Under the pieces are notes generated by a model. That model saw only the letters and a list, made by a program, of their open reading frames with translations. It was not told where the DNA came from and did not search any database. Shown here piece after piece: positions 54,634 to 63,561 of a DNA stretch of 64,000 nt. The stretch is from the NCBI RefSeq assembly GCF_001687325.1, contig NZ_LZRD01000009.1:124001-188000 (forward strand), given 5' to 3'. This DNA comes from Streptomyces sp. PTY087I2 (GTDB taxonomy: Bacteria > Actinomycetota > Actinomycetes > Streptomycetales > Streptomycetaceae). The position numbers were made by a program, and so were the translations under genes. Numbering within the stretch: position 1 is the first letter of the stretch; each line of letters starts with the position of its first letter.

Positions 54634-56039
54634 CCGAAGGCCGCCCCGGGCACGCCGCCGGACCGGAGGGCCCCGACGCGTACGGGGCGTACGGGATGGA
54701 CGGCGCGTTCGTGGCGGCGGTGGACGGCCTCACGGATCCGCTCAACGATCCGCTGCCCGGCGGGCACGCGTCGCCGTGGTTCCGGTCGGAGACCCTGTCG
54801 GCGGCGCAGTCCGCGGAGCACGTCTCGGCGCAGTCCGCGGCGCAACCCGCGGCGCACTCTGCGTACGAGGACGGGTACGCGCCCCACCAAGGCCTGCACC
54901 ACCAGGAACTCCACCAGGAGCTTCACCAAGCGCCTCCTCAAGGGCCTCAGCAGCCCCAGGGAGCCCCGAACGAGTGGTACGACCCCGCTGGGTACCAACG
55001 CGACTGGTACGGGCCTCAGGAGCCGTCTGCGGGACCGGCCGTGGCGCCCCCGGTTGCTCCGGTGGCTCCGGCCGAGGAGCCGGTCCCGGTCCCGGTTCCG
55101 GTCTCCTTCCCGGATGCACCGGACCCCCACGCCGAACCGCGTACCGAAGTCATCGCCCGCATCCCGGCGGAGCCGGAGCCCGAGCCGGAGGCGGAGCGTG
55201 ACCCCGTCCCCGCGCCCGCCCCGGCTCCCGGCGGGCGGGCCGAGCGGCGGCGGGCGGCCAAGGGCCGGGGGCGCCGGCGCCCGGGGACGCCTCCGGAGCA
55301 GAGGACCGCCCCGGCCGCAGCGCCGATGTCCCGGGTGGAGGCCCGGCGCGCTGCGCGGGCGGCGAAGGACAGTCCGGCGGTCATCGCCAGCCGGGCGGTC
55401 GGCGAGGTGTTCATCACGCTGGGCGTCCTGATGCTGCTGTTCGTCACCTACCAGCTGTGGTGGACCAACGTCCGGGCCGACCAGATCGCCGGCAAGGAGA
55501 CGAACCGGATCCAGGACTCATGGGCCAAGGGTGACCGCGAACCGGGGGCGTTCGCGCCCGGCGAGGGCTTCGCGATCATGCACATCCCGAAGCTGGACGT
55601 CGTCGCCCCGATCGCTGAGGGCGTCGACAAGAAGAAGGTCCTCGACCGGGGCATGATCGGCCACTATGGCGAGGGCAAACTCAAGACGGCGATGCCCTCC
55701 GACAAGCTGGGCAACTTCTCCGTGGCCGGTCACCGCAACACCCATGGCGAACCGTTCCGCTACATCAACAAGCTGAAGCCCGGCGACCCGATCGTGGTCG
55801 AGACCCGGGACGCGTACTACACGTACGAGATGGCCAGCATCCTTCCGCAGACCTCGCCGTCCAACATCTCGGTGATCGAGCCGATCCCGGTCGGTTCCGG
55901 GTTCGACAAGCCGGGCAGGTACCTCACGCTGACGACCTGTACGCCGGAATTCACGAGTACCTACCGGCTGATCGTCTGGGGCAAGATGGTCGACGAACGG
56001 CCACGCAGCGAGGGGAAGCCCGACGCGCTCGTCGGCTGA
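54630..56039 (+). CDS. Class E sortase with long disordered N-terminal extension (second of three)
   Basis: A 469-aa protein. The first ~255 residues are low-complexity (Ala, Gln, Pro, Glu, His-rich, with repeats such as HQELHQ and PVPVPV) and predicted to lie in the cytoplasm. A basic patch (GRAERRRAAKGRGRRRPG) and one membrane helix (VGEVFITLGVLMLLFVTYQLWW) precede a sortase domain with His in SVAGHRNTHG, Cys in LTLTTCTPEFTSTYRLIVWG and the active-site Arg. The GTG start overlaps the pabA stop. The extension is much longer than in its neighbours. Confidence 0.9.
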   Translation: MTEGRPGHAAGPEGPDAYGAYGMDGAFVAAVDGLTDPLNDPLPGGHASPWFRSETLSAAQSAEHVSAQSAAQPAAHSAYEDGYAPHQGLHHQELHQELHQAPPQGPQQPQGAPNEWYDPAGYQRDWYGPQEPSAGPAVAPPVAPVAPAEEPVPVPVPVSFPDAPDPHAEPRTEVIARIPAEPEPEPEAERDPVPAPAPAPGGRAERRRAAKGRGRRRPGTPPEQRTAPAAAPMSRVEARRAARAAKDSPAVIASRAVGEVFITLGVLMLLFVTYQLWWTNVRADQIAGKETNRIQDSWAKGDREPGAFAPGEGFAIMHIPKLDVVAPIAEGVDKKKVLDRGMIGHYGEGKLKTAMPSDKLGNFSVAGHRNTHGEPFRYINKLKPGDPIVVETRDAYYTYEMASILPQTSPSNISVIEPIPVGSGFDKPGRYLTLTTCTPEFTSTYRLIVWGKMVDERPRSEGKPDALVG

Positions 56040-56064
56040 ACATCCTCACGACAGGGACGGTGCG

Positions 56065-56811
56065 GTGGCAGCGAGGACCGAGCACGACGAGCGGACCGGC
56101 ACGTCCGCGTCCCCGGACCCGGCCCCGGCACGGCGTCGCGGCCGCCACCCCGTGGCGACCGCCGTCAGCGTCTTCGGCGAACTGCTCATCACCGCGGGCC
56201 TGGTGCTCGCGCTGTTCGTCGTCTACTCCCTGTGGTGGACCAACGTGCTCGCCGACCGCGAGGCCGACCGGCAGGGCGACACCGTACGCAACAAGTGGGC
56301 GGACGCCGGGCCCGGTGCCCTGGACACCAAGGACGGCATCGGCTTCCTGCACGTACCCGCCATGAACAACGGCGAGGTGCTGGTCAAGAAGGGCACCGAC
56401 CCCAAGACCCTCAACAACGGCATCGCGGGCTACTACACCGATCCCGTGAAGTCGGCCCTCCCCTGGGACGACGAGGGCAACTTCACGCTGGCCGCGCACC
56501 GCGACGGGCACGGCGCGAAGTTCCACAACATCCACAAGCTGAGGAACGGCGATCCGGTCGTCTTCGAGACCAAGGACACCTGGTACGTCTACAAGGTCTA
56601 CAAGACGCTCCCCGAGACCTCGAAGTTCAACGTCGACGTCATCCAGCCGGTCCCGGAGGAGTCGGGCGTCAAGAAGCCCGGCCGCTACATCACGCTGACG
56701 ACCTGCACCCCGGTCTACACCTCGAAGTACCGGTACATCGTGTGGGGCGAGCTGGAGCGTACGGAGAAGGTCGACAAGGACCGCACGAAGCCGGTGGAAC
56801 TGCTGGGCTGA
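56065..56811 (+). CDS. Class E sortase (third of three)
   Basis: A 248-aa sortase: short basic N-terminus, membrane helix (VFGELLITAGLVLALFVVYSLWW), catalytic His in TLAAHRDGHG, Cys in ITLTTCTPVYTSKYRYIVWG and following Arg. It is 25 bp after the second sortase gene and probably shares its transcript. It looks like a tandem duplicate of its neighbour without the long extension. It ends before a strong terminator facing pknB. Confidence 0.93.
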   Translation: MAARTEHDERTGTSASPDPAPARRRGRHPVATAVSVFGELLITAGLVLALFVVYSLWWTNVLADREADRQGDTVRNKWADAGPGALDTKDGIGFLHVPAMNNGEVLVKKGTDPKTLNNGIAGYYTDPVKSALPWDDEGNFTLAAHRDGHGAKFHNIHKLRNGDPVVFETKDTWYVYKVYKTLPETSKFNVDVIQPVPEESGVKKPGRYITLTTCTPVYTSKYRYIVWGELERTEKVDKDRTKPVELLG

Positions 56812-56836
56812 GCCCACGCCCGGGCCCCGCACACGG

Positions 56837-56875
56837 GAAGGGCCCCGGTCACCATCGTGGTGACCGGGGCCCTTC
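56837..56875. terminator. Bidirectional terminator between sortase and pknB genes
   Basis: GAAGGGCCCCGGTCACCA pairs perfectly with TGGTGACCGGGGCCCTTC around TCG. It lies between convergent genes and probably serves both. Confidence 0.9.
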
Positions 56876-56901
56876 GCCGTACGCCGTGGGTGCGCGGCGG
56901 C

Positions 56902-58878
56902 TCAGCCGCCCGGGCCTCCGAAGAGGCCGCCCCCGCCTCCCTCGATGGTGATGAGGGTGACGGTACTGCCCTTGTCCGCCTCGGTGTTCGGCCCCGGGTT
57001 GCTGGTGATCACCCGGGCGTCCGGCTTGTCGACCGAACCCTGGGCCAGCTGGACCACGAAGCCGAGCCCTTCGAGCTGGCCCTTCGCGTCCTGGTACGAC
57101 TTGCCCGCGATGTCACCGGGGATCTGGACCTTTTCCGGCTCGGCCGGCCCCTTGGAGACCTTCAGGACGATCTGCACGTCCTTGGCCTGGTTGCTCGGGC
57201 CCGCCGGGGTCTGTTCGATCACCTCTCCGGCCGGCTTGTCCGAGTCGACGTCGGCCCGCGAGACGTTGGTGAACCCGAGCTTGTTGAGCTGGGCGACGGC
57301 GTCGTCGTACTGCCGGGTGAGCACGTTGGGCATCGGTTCGGTCGTCTTCTTGGCCACGGTGATGGTGACCTCGGACTCCTCGTCGGCCTTCGCGCCGCCC
57401 TTGGGGTCCTGGTTGATCACCGTGCCCTCGGCCTTGTCGGACTCCGCCGTGGTGACGTTGACCGAGAAGCCCTTCTTCTCCAGCTCCTCGCGGGCGCCGT
57501 CCTCGGACTTCTCCAGGACGTTCGGGACCTCGACCTTCGGCGCTCCGGAGGAGACGACGACCGTGACGGTGCCGTCCTTGTCCATCATCGCGTCGGGCTT
57601 CGGGTCCTGGGAGCAGATCTGGCCCTTCTCCTGCTGCTCGCACGGCTCTTCGGCGCCCTTTTGCACGGTGACGCCGGTTCTGGACGCGAGCGTCTGCGCT
57701 TCCTCAAGGGTGGAGCCGACCAGGTTCGGGGCCTTGACCTGGTTGGCGCCGTCGTTGTCGGAGAAGATCACCCGGCCGATCAGGATCGCGCCGATGAGCA
57801 CCAGAATGCCCGCGACGACCAGCAGGATCGTCGAGGTGTTGCTCTTCTTCTGCCGGCCCCGGCGGCCCTGGCGGTCGTCGTAGCCGTAGCCGCCGTCGTC
57901 CGGGTTGACCGGCGGCAGCATCGAGGTCTGCGCGTTGTTCGGGTCGGCCGGGCGCAGGGCGGTGGTGGGCTGGTCGGGGTTGTAGCCGTCGTAGCCCCCG
58001 TACCCCGCGGCGCCCATCGCCGCCGTGGCCGCGACCGGCTGGCCGTCGAGGCAGGCCTCGATGTCGGCGCGCATCTCGTCGGCGGACTGGTAACGGTAGT
58101 CCGGGTCCTTGGTGAGCGCCTTCAGCACGATCGCGTCCATCTCGGGCGTGATCTCGGGGTCGAAGTTGCTCGGCGGCTGCGGCTCCTCGCGGACGTGCTG
58201 ATAGGCCACCGCGACGGGCGAGTCCCCGACGAACGGGGGCCGCACGGCGAGCAGCTCGTAGAGCAGACAGCCGGTGGAGTACAGGTCGGAGCGGGCGTCG
58301 ACCTGCTCCCCCTTGGCCTGCTCCGGGGAGAGGTACTGGGCGGTGCCGATGACCGCGGCGGTCTGCGTCATCGTCATGCCGGAGTCGCCCATGGCGCGGG
58401 CGATGCCGAAGTCCATGACCTTGACCTGGCCGGTGCGCGTCAGCATGACGTTCGCCGGCTTGATGTCGCGGTGGACGATCTGGGCGCGGTGCGAGTACTC
58501 CAGGGCCTGGAGGATGCCGACCGTCATCTCCAGCGTGCGCTCGGGGAGCAGTCTGCGGCCGGAGTGCAGCAGTTCCCGCAGGGTCGACCCGTCGACGTAC
58601 TCCATCACGATGTACGGGATGGAGACCCCGTCGACGTAGTCCTCGCCGGTGTCGTACACGGCGACGATCGCGGGGTGGTTGAGCGAGGCGGCCGACTGGG
58701 CCTCTCGGCGGAACCGGGCCTGGAACGACGGGTCACGGGCCAGATCGGCGCGGAGCGTCTTCACCGCTACGGTGCGGCCGAGCCGGGTGTCGTGGGCGAG
58801 GTAGACCTCGGCCATGCCACCACGGCCGAGCACCGAGCCCAGCTCGTACCGGCCGCCGAGGCGACGCGGCTCTTCCAT
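56902..58878 (-). CDS. pknB: PASTA-domain serine/threonine protein kinase PknB
   Basis: A 658-aa receptor kinase controlling cell-wall synthesis and division. Kinase core (residues ~10-275): VLGRGGMAEVYLAHD, AVKTL, HRDIKPANVML, VMDFGIARA. A Gly/Tyr-rich linker leads to a membrane helix (STILLVVAGILVLIGAILIG), then about four extracellular PASTA repeats that bind muropeptides (for example APNLVGSTLEEAQTLASRTGV and VPNVLEKSEDGAREELEKKG). The ATG at 58878 is chosen because the kinase fold starts there. It lies in the conserved fhaB-pstP-ftsW-pbpA-pknB order. Confidence 0.97.
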   Translation of the reverse strand: MEEPRRLGGRYELGSVLGRGGMAEVYLAHDTRLGRTVAVKTLRADLARDPSFQARFRREAQSAASLNHPAIVAVYDTGEDYVDGVSIPYIVMEYVDGSTLRELLHSGRRLLPERTLEMTVGILQALEYSHRAQIVHRDIKPANVMLTRTGQVKVMDFGIARAMGDSGMTMTQTAAVIGTAQYLSPEQAKGEQVDARSDLYSTGCLLYELLAVRPPFVGDSPVAVAYQHVREEPQPPSNFDPEITPEMDAIVLKALTKDPDYRYQSADEMRADIEACLDGQPVAATAAMGAAGYGGYDGYNPDQPTTALRPADPNNAQTSMLPPVNPDDGGYGYDDRQGRRGRQKKSNTSTILLVVAGILVLIGAILIGRVIFSDNDGANQVKAPNLVGSTLEEAQTLASRTGVTVQKGAEEPCEQQEKGQICSQDPKPDAMMDKDGTVTVVVSSGAPKVEVPNVLEKSEDGAREELEKKGFSVNVTTAESDKAEGTVINQDPKGGAKADEESEVTITVAKKTTEPMPNVLTRQYDDAVAQLNKLGFTNVSRADVDSDKPAGEVIEQTPAGPSNQAKDVQIVLKVSKGPAEPEKVQIPGDIAGKSYQDAKGQLEGLGFVVQLAQGSVDKPDARVITSNPGPNTEADKGSTVTLITIEGGGGGLFGGPGG

Positions 58879-59049
58879 AACTGTTCCAGCCCTCTCCGTC
58901 AGTCCCGACCGCACCCGTGTGTGGTCCGCGGCGGTGCGCTGTTCGCGCATACGCTACCGGGCACGGGTGACGTGATCAGCCCGCACCCGTCAGCCGATAT
59001 CCGACCGGTATGCGATGTCCGGTATGACGGGCGGCGGCCGTGACAGGTC

Positions 59050-60507
59050 TCACTTCTTGCTGTCGATGACCGCCTTCATCACGTCGCGCGCGATGGGGGC
59101 GGCCAGGCCACCGCCGGAGATGTCGTCCCGGTTGGCGTTGCCGTCCTCGACCACGACGGCGACGGCGACCGGGGAACCGTTGTCGGTCTTCGCGTACGAG
59201 ATGAACCAGGCGTACGGCTTCTCGCTGTTGTTCAGACCGTGCTGTGCGGTACCGGTCTTGCCGCCCACTGTGACGCCGGGGATCTGGGCGTTGGTTCCCG
59301 TGCCGTCCTTGACGACGGTCTCCATCATCTGCTGGAGCTTCTGCGCGTTCTCCCCGGAGACCGCGCGGCTGAGCTCCTTGGGCTCGTGCGTGTAGACGGG
59401 GTCGAGGTCGGGAGCCTGGCGCTGGGCGACCATGTACGGCTCCATCAGCTTCCCGTCGTTGGCGATGGCGGAGGCCACCATGGCCATCTGGAGCGGGGTG
59501 GCCCGGTTGGACGCCTGGCCGATGCCGGCCATCGCGTTCTGCGGCTTGTTGTCCTCGGGGTAGATGCTCGCGTCGGCGCGGACGGGCGTGAAGACTTCTT
59601 TGTTGAAACCGAACTTGTCCGTCTGCTCGATCATCTTCTGGTTGCCGAGGTCGTCGCTCATCTTCCCGAAGACGGTGTTGCACGACCAGCGCAGGGCCTC
59701 CCGCAGCGAGGCGTCCTCGCAGGGGATGTTGCCCTCGTTCTTGAGCTCCGTGGTGGACTGCGGAAGCGTCCAGGGAAGCGGCGATTCCGTCTTGGCGTCG
59801 ATGTCGTCGTACAGCCCGTTCTCCAGGGCGGCGGCGGCGGTGACGACCTTGAAGGTGGAGCCCGGGGGGTAGGTCTCGCGCAATGCCCGGTTGAGCATCG
59901 GCTTGTCCTTGTCCTTCAGGAGCTTCTGCCGCGCCTCGGCGTCCTTGTTGGAGTTGCCCGCGAAGACCGAGGGGTCGTACGAGGGGGTGCTCGCCAGCGC
60001 CAGAATGGCGCCGCTCTTCGGGTCGAGCGCGACGACGGAGCCCTTCTTGTCGCCGAGCCCCTTGAAGGCGGCCCGCTGGGCGTCGCCGTTCAGGGTGGTG
60101 ACGACGTTGCCGCCCTGCTTCTTCTCGCCGGTGAACATGGAGAGGGTGCGGTTGAAGAACAGCTGGTCGTCGTTGCCGGTGAGGATGCCGTCTTCCAGGC
60201 TCTCCAGCTGAGAGGAGTCGAAGGCCTGCGACGAATAGCCGGTCACGGGGGCCCAGAGGGGGCCGTCCTTCCAGACCCGCTTGTACTTGAAGTCGCTGCC
60301 GTCGGTCTCGACGGAGCCGGTGACCGCCTTGCCGTCCACGATGATGTCGCCGCGCTCGTGGGCGTACCGCTCGATGCGGATGCGGCGGTTCTCCTCGCGA
60401 CCGGTGAGCTCGTCTGCGCGGACGTACTGGATCCAGTTGTCCCGCAGGAGGAGGGCGAACATCAGGAGGCCGCAGAAGATCGCGACCCGGCGCAGGGGCT
60501 TGTTCAC
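59050..60507 (-). CDS. pbpA: Penicillin-binding protein PbpA (class B transpeptidase)
   Basis: A 485-aa membrane-anchored transpeptidase that cross-links peptidoglycan. The N-terminal helix RVAIFCGLLMFALLL anchors it; the active-site serine is S217 in YPPGSTFK, with SCN-type RWSCNTVFGK and KTGTAQHG motifs following. The GTG start overlaps the ftsW/rodA stop (GTGA), matching the obligate partnership of class B PBPs with SEDS glycosyltransferases. The gene pair is a standard unit of this locus. Confidence 0.96.
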   Translation of the reverse strand: MNKPLRRVAIFCGLLMFALLLRDNWIQYVRADELTGREENRRIRIERYAHERGDIIVDGKAVTGSVETDGSDFKYKRVWKDGPLWAPVTGYSSQAFDSSQLESLEDGILTGNDDQLFFNRTLSMFTGEKKQGGNVVTTLNGDAQRAAFKGLGDKKGSVVALDPKSGAILALASTPSYDPSVFAGNSNKDAEARQKLLKDKDKPMLNRALRETYPPGSTFKVVTAAAALENGLYDDIDAKTESPLPWTLPQSTTELKNEGNIPCEDASLREALRWSCNTVFGKMSDDLGNQKMIEQTDKFGFNKEVFTPVRADASIYPEDNKPQNAMAGIGQASNRATPLQMAMVASAIANDGKLMEPYMVAQRQAPDLDPVYTHEPKELSRAVSGENAQKLQQMMETVVKDGTGTNAQIPGVTVGGKTGTAQHGLNNSEKPYAWFISYAKTDNGSPVAVAVVVEDGNANRDDISGGGLAAPIARDVMKAVIDSKK

Positions 60508-61904
60508 GGACGGACCACCTGGGTCATCTCGGCGTCGGTCGAGGGTGCGGGCGCCGGTGCCGGGCGGCGTGCGGTGTCGCTGATCCGGATGAGGATGCCG
60601 ATCAGGGCCCAGTTGGCGATGACCGACGAACCACCGGCCGCGAGGAACGGCATCGTCATACCGGTGAGCGGGATGAGGCCCATGACACCGCCGGCGACGA
60701 CGAACACCTGGATCGCGAAGGCGCCGGAGAGGCCGATGGCCAGCAGCTTGCCGAAGGGGTCGCGTGCGGCGAGCGCGGTGCGCACGCCGCGTTCGACGAT
60801 CAGCCCGTACAGCAGGAGGAACGCCATCACCCCGGCGAGCCCGAGCTCCTCGCCCACAGTGGCGAGGATGAAGTCGGTATTGGCCGCGAAGAGGATGAGG
60901 TCGGAGTTGCCCTGGCCGAGCCCGGTCCCGAGCGTGCCGCCGGAGCCGAAGGCCATCAGGACCTGGGCCATCTGCTCACTGGCGGCGTGGGTGCCCCAGC
61001 CCGCGAAGGGGTCGAGCCAGGCGGTCACACGGTCCTGCACATGCGGCTCGAACGAGGCCACGCCGACCGCGCCCACGGCCGACATGGTCAGGCCGAAGAC
61101 GATCCAGCTGGTGCGTTCGGTCGCCACGTAGAGCATGACGACGAACATGCCGAAGAAGAGGAGCGAGGTGCCGAGGTCGGTCTCGAAGACGAGGATCAGG
61201 ATCGACATCGCCCAGATGGCGAGGATCGGGCCGAGGTCACGGCCGCGGGGCAGGTACATGCCCATGAAGCGTCGGCTGGCCAGGGCCAGGGCGTCGCGCT
61301 TCACCATCAGATAGCCGGAGAAGAAGATCGCGATGATGATCTTCGCGAACTCACCGGGCTGGATGGAGCCGATACCGGGGATGGTGATCCAGATCTTCGC
61401 GCCGAACTGCGCGGGGAAGAACATCGGCAGGATCAGCAGAATCAGCGCCACCACCATGGAGATGTAGGTGTAGCGCTGGAGGATGCGGTGGTCCTTGAGC
61501 AGGAGCAGCACCCCAACGAACAGGGCGACGCCCATCGCCGAGAAGATCAGCTGCTTCGAGGCGGCGGGCGCGAAGCTGGGGAGCCGCGCCAGCCGCTCCG
61601 ACTGGTCCAGCCGCCAGATCAGCGCCAGGCCCAGGCCGTTGAGCAGGGTGGCCAGGGGCAGGAGCAGCGGATCGGCGTACTTGGCGAACCTGCGCACCAC
61701 GAGGTGGGCCACTCCGCCGAGCAGCGCGAGTCCCGCCCCGTAGCCGAGCATCCCCGCGGGCAGTTCGCCGTTGAGGGCGAGGCCCACGTTGGCGTAGGCG
61801 AACACCGAGATGGCGACGGCGAAGATGACGAGCGCCAGCTCGGTGTTGCGGCGGCTCGGTGCGTCGATCGCGCCGATGGTGGTCGTGTTGGTGACAACGC
61901 TCAT
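60504..61904 (-). CDS. SEDS-family peptidoglycan glycosyltransferase (FtsW/RodA/SpoVE)
   Basis: A 466-aa polytopic protein with about 10-12 membrane helices that polymerises lipid II. Conserved parts include PGIGSIQPGEFAKIIIAIFFSGYL, FETDLGTSLLFFGMFVVMLYVA and LGLGQGNSDLILFAANTDFILATVGEELGL, plus the C-terminal PLTGMTMPFLAAGGSS. Its gene pairs with pbpA, so the two proteins probably act as one synthase. Sequence alone does not separate RodA from FtsW; the locus position corresponds to M. tuberculosis rodA. Confidence 0.95.
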   Translation of the reverse strand: MSVVTNTTTIGAIDAPSRRNTELALVIFAVAISVFAYANVGLALNGELPAGMLGYGAGLALLGGVAHLVVRRFAKYADPLLLPLATLLNGLGLALIWRLDQSERLARLPSFAPAASKQLIFSAMGVALFVGVLLLLKDHRILQRYTYISMVVALILLILPMFFPAQFGAKIWITIPGIGSIQPGEFAKIIIAIFFSGYLMVKRDALALASRRFMGMYLPRGRDLGPILAIWAMSILILVFETDLGTSLLFFGMFVVMLYVATERTSWIVFGLTMSAVGAVGVASFEPHVQDRVTAWLDPFAGWGTHAASEQMAQVLMAFGSGGTLGTGLGQGNSDLILFAANTDFILATVGEELGLAGVMAFLLLYGLIVERGVRTALAARDPFGKLLAIGLSGAFAIQVFVVAGGVMGLIPLTGMTMPFLAAGGSSVIANWALIGILIRISDTARRPAPAPAPSTDAEMTQVVRP

Positions 61905-61926
61905 GGTGCTGAAGGCCCCCTACGGC

Positions 61927-63426
61927 TTACTGCTTACCGCACTGCGGGACCAGCTTCTTCTCTTCCTCCGAGAGGCTGGGGCCGGGAGTGGGAGCGGTGG
62001 TCGGCTTGGTCCCCTTGGCGGAGGAGGTGGCGGAAGTCCTGGTGGCGGGGGTCCCGGCGGTGCCGCCGGCCTCGCCCTCGCCCGTACGGGCCCGGGTCTC
62101 GGCCTCGGCCGCGCGGCGCTGCGCGTCCTTCTTGCAGGCGGAGGCCTGCGCGGCCAGTTCGGCGATCTTCTCGCGGGCGTCGGTGATGTTGCCCTCGGCG
62201 ATCGTCGACTCGACCTGCTTGCGCTGGTACGGCGGCAGGTACTTGAGCTCGATCTCGGGGTGGTTCTTCTCGACCTTCGAGAGCGAGACCCAGGCGAGGT
62301 CCTGGCTGATGCCCCGGAACAGCGCGACGTTCTCGTCCTTCACACCGACGTAGTACTGCGTCTGCGTCCAGCGGTAGCCGCCGTACAGACCGCCGCCGAT
62401 CACGGCCAGCGCCAGCACGATGTAGACGGAACGCTTCAGCCATTTACGCCCGCCGCGCGGTTTGACGAAGTCGTCGTCCGTATAGGCGTCGTAGGAGCCG
62501 TCGGGCATGCCGCCGTAGCCGTTGTCGCCGCTGCCGGGCGGGCCGAAGCCGCCGGCGGGCGGGGGTACGGGGCGGCCGAGGCCCGCCGCGCGTCCGGCGG
62601 GCGTCTGCATGGCCCCGCCGTCGCCCAGCTGGGCCTGGTTCTCCGCGACCGCGCCGACGACGACCGGGGTGTCGTTGAGCTGCCCGGCCAGGGTGTCGTT
62701 GTTGTCGACGTCCAGGACGTCGGCGACGATGCAGGTGATGTTGTCGGGGCCGCCGCCGCGCAGGGCGAGCTGGATCAGCTCCTGGATGGTCTCCTGCGGG
62801 CCCTGGTAGCTGGCGAGGGTCTCTTCCATCGTCTGGTGCGAGACCACGCCGGAGAGGCCGTCCGAGCAGATCAGATAGCGGTCGCCGGCCCGGACCTCGC
62901 GGATGGAGAGGTCCGGCTCGACGTGGTCGCCGCTGCCCAGCGCCCGCATCAGCAGGGAGCGCTGCGGGTGGGTGGTGGCCTCTTCCTCGGTGATCCGGCC
63001 CTCGTCGACGAGGCGCTGCACCCAGGTGTGGTCCTGGGTGATCTGCGTCAGGACGCCGTCGCGCAGCAGATACGCGCGGGAGTCGCCGACGTGCACCAGG
63101 CCGAGGCGCTGGCCGGTCCAGAGCAGGGCGGTGAGCGTGGTGCCCATGCCCTCCAGCTGGGGGTCCTCCTCGACCATGACGCGCAGCTGGTCGTTGGCCT
63201 GCTGCACGGCGGAGCCGAGCGAGGTCAGGAGATCGGATCCCGGTACGTCGTCGTCGAGCGGGACGAGCGTGGAGATCACCTCGGAGCTGGCGACCTCACC
63301 GGCCGCCTGACCGCCCATGCCGTCGGCGATGGCGAGGAGCCGGGGACCGGCGTAGCCGGAGTCCTCGTTGCCCTCGCGGATCATGCCCTTGTGCGACCCG
63401 GCGGCGAAGCGCAGCGAAAGACTCAT
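61927..63426 (-). CDS. pstP: PP2C-family Ser/Thr phosphatase PstP
   Basis: A 499-aa membrane phosphatase that reverses PknB-type phosphorylation. The N-terminal PP2C domain (~240 aa) has the metal-binding motifs GNEDSGY, LLAIADGMGG, VGDSRAYLLRDG and GGPDNITCIV. A linker leads to one membrane helix (SVYIVLALAVIGGGLYGGY) and an extracellular C-terminal part rich in charged residues. The ATG at 63426 gives MSLSLRFAAGSHKGM, the family start; an in-frame ATG 60 nt upstream is less likely. Confidence 0.95.
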   Translation of the reverse strand: MSLSLRFAAGSHKGMIREGNEDSGYAGPRLLAIADGMGGQAAGEVASSEVISTLVPLDDDVPGSDLLTSLGSAVQQANDQLRVMVEEDPQLEGMGTTLTALLWTGQRLGLVHVGDSRAYLLRDGVLTQITQDHTWVQRLVDEGRITEEEATTHPQRSLLMRALGSGDHVEPDLSIREVRAGDRYLICSDGLSGVVSHQTMEETLASYQGPQETIQELIQLALRGGGPDNITCIVADVLDVDNNDTLAGQLNDTPVVVGAVAENQAQLGDGGAMQTPAGRAAGLGRPVPPPAGGFGPPGSGDNGYGGMPDGSYDAYTDDDFVKPRGGRKWLKRSVYIVLALAVIGGGLYGGYRWTQTQYYVGVKDENVALFRGISQDLAWVSLSKVEKNHPEIELKYLPPYQRKQVESTIAEGNITDAREKIAELAAQASACKKDAQRRAAEAETRARTGEGEAGGTAGTPATRTSATSSAKGTKPTTAPTPGPSLSEEEKKLVPQCGKQ

Positions 63427-63561
63427 GCGCACCTGCCCCGTCGACTCCGCCTCGGGGTACAGCCTGTCTCGAGCCACACTGCCCACCCTCCGGTCGGGAA
63501 CCGGGCAGCGTCCACCGTCGGGACCGCCGCGGCTCGCTCGCTCCGCTCGCTCATTGTCGTA

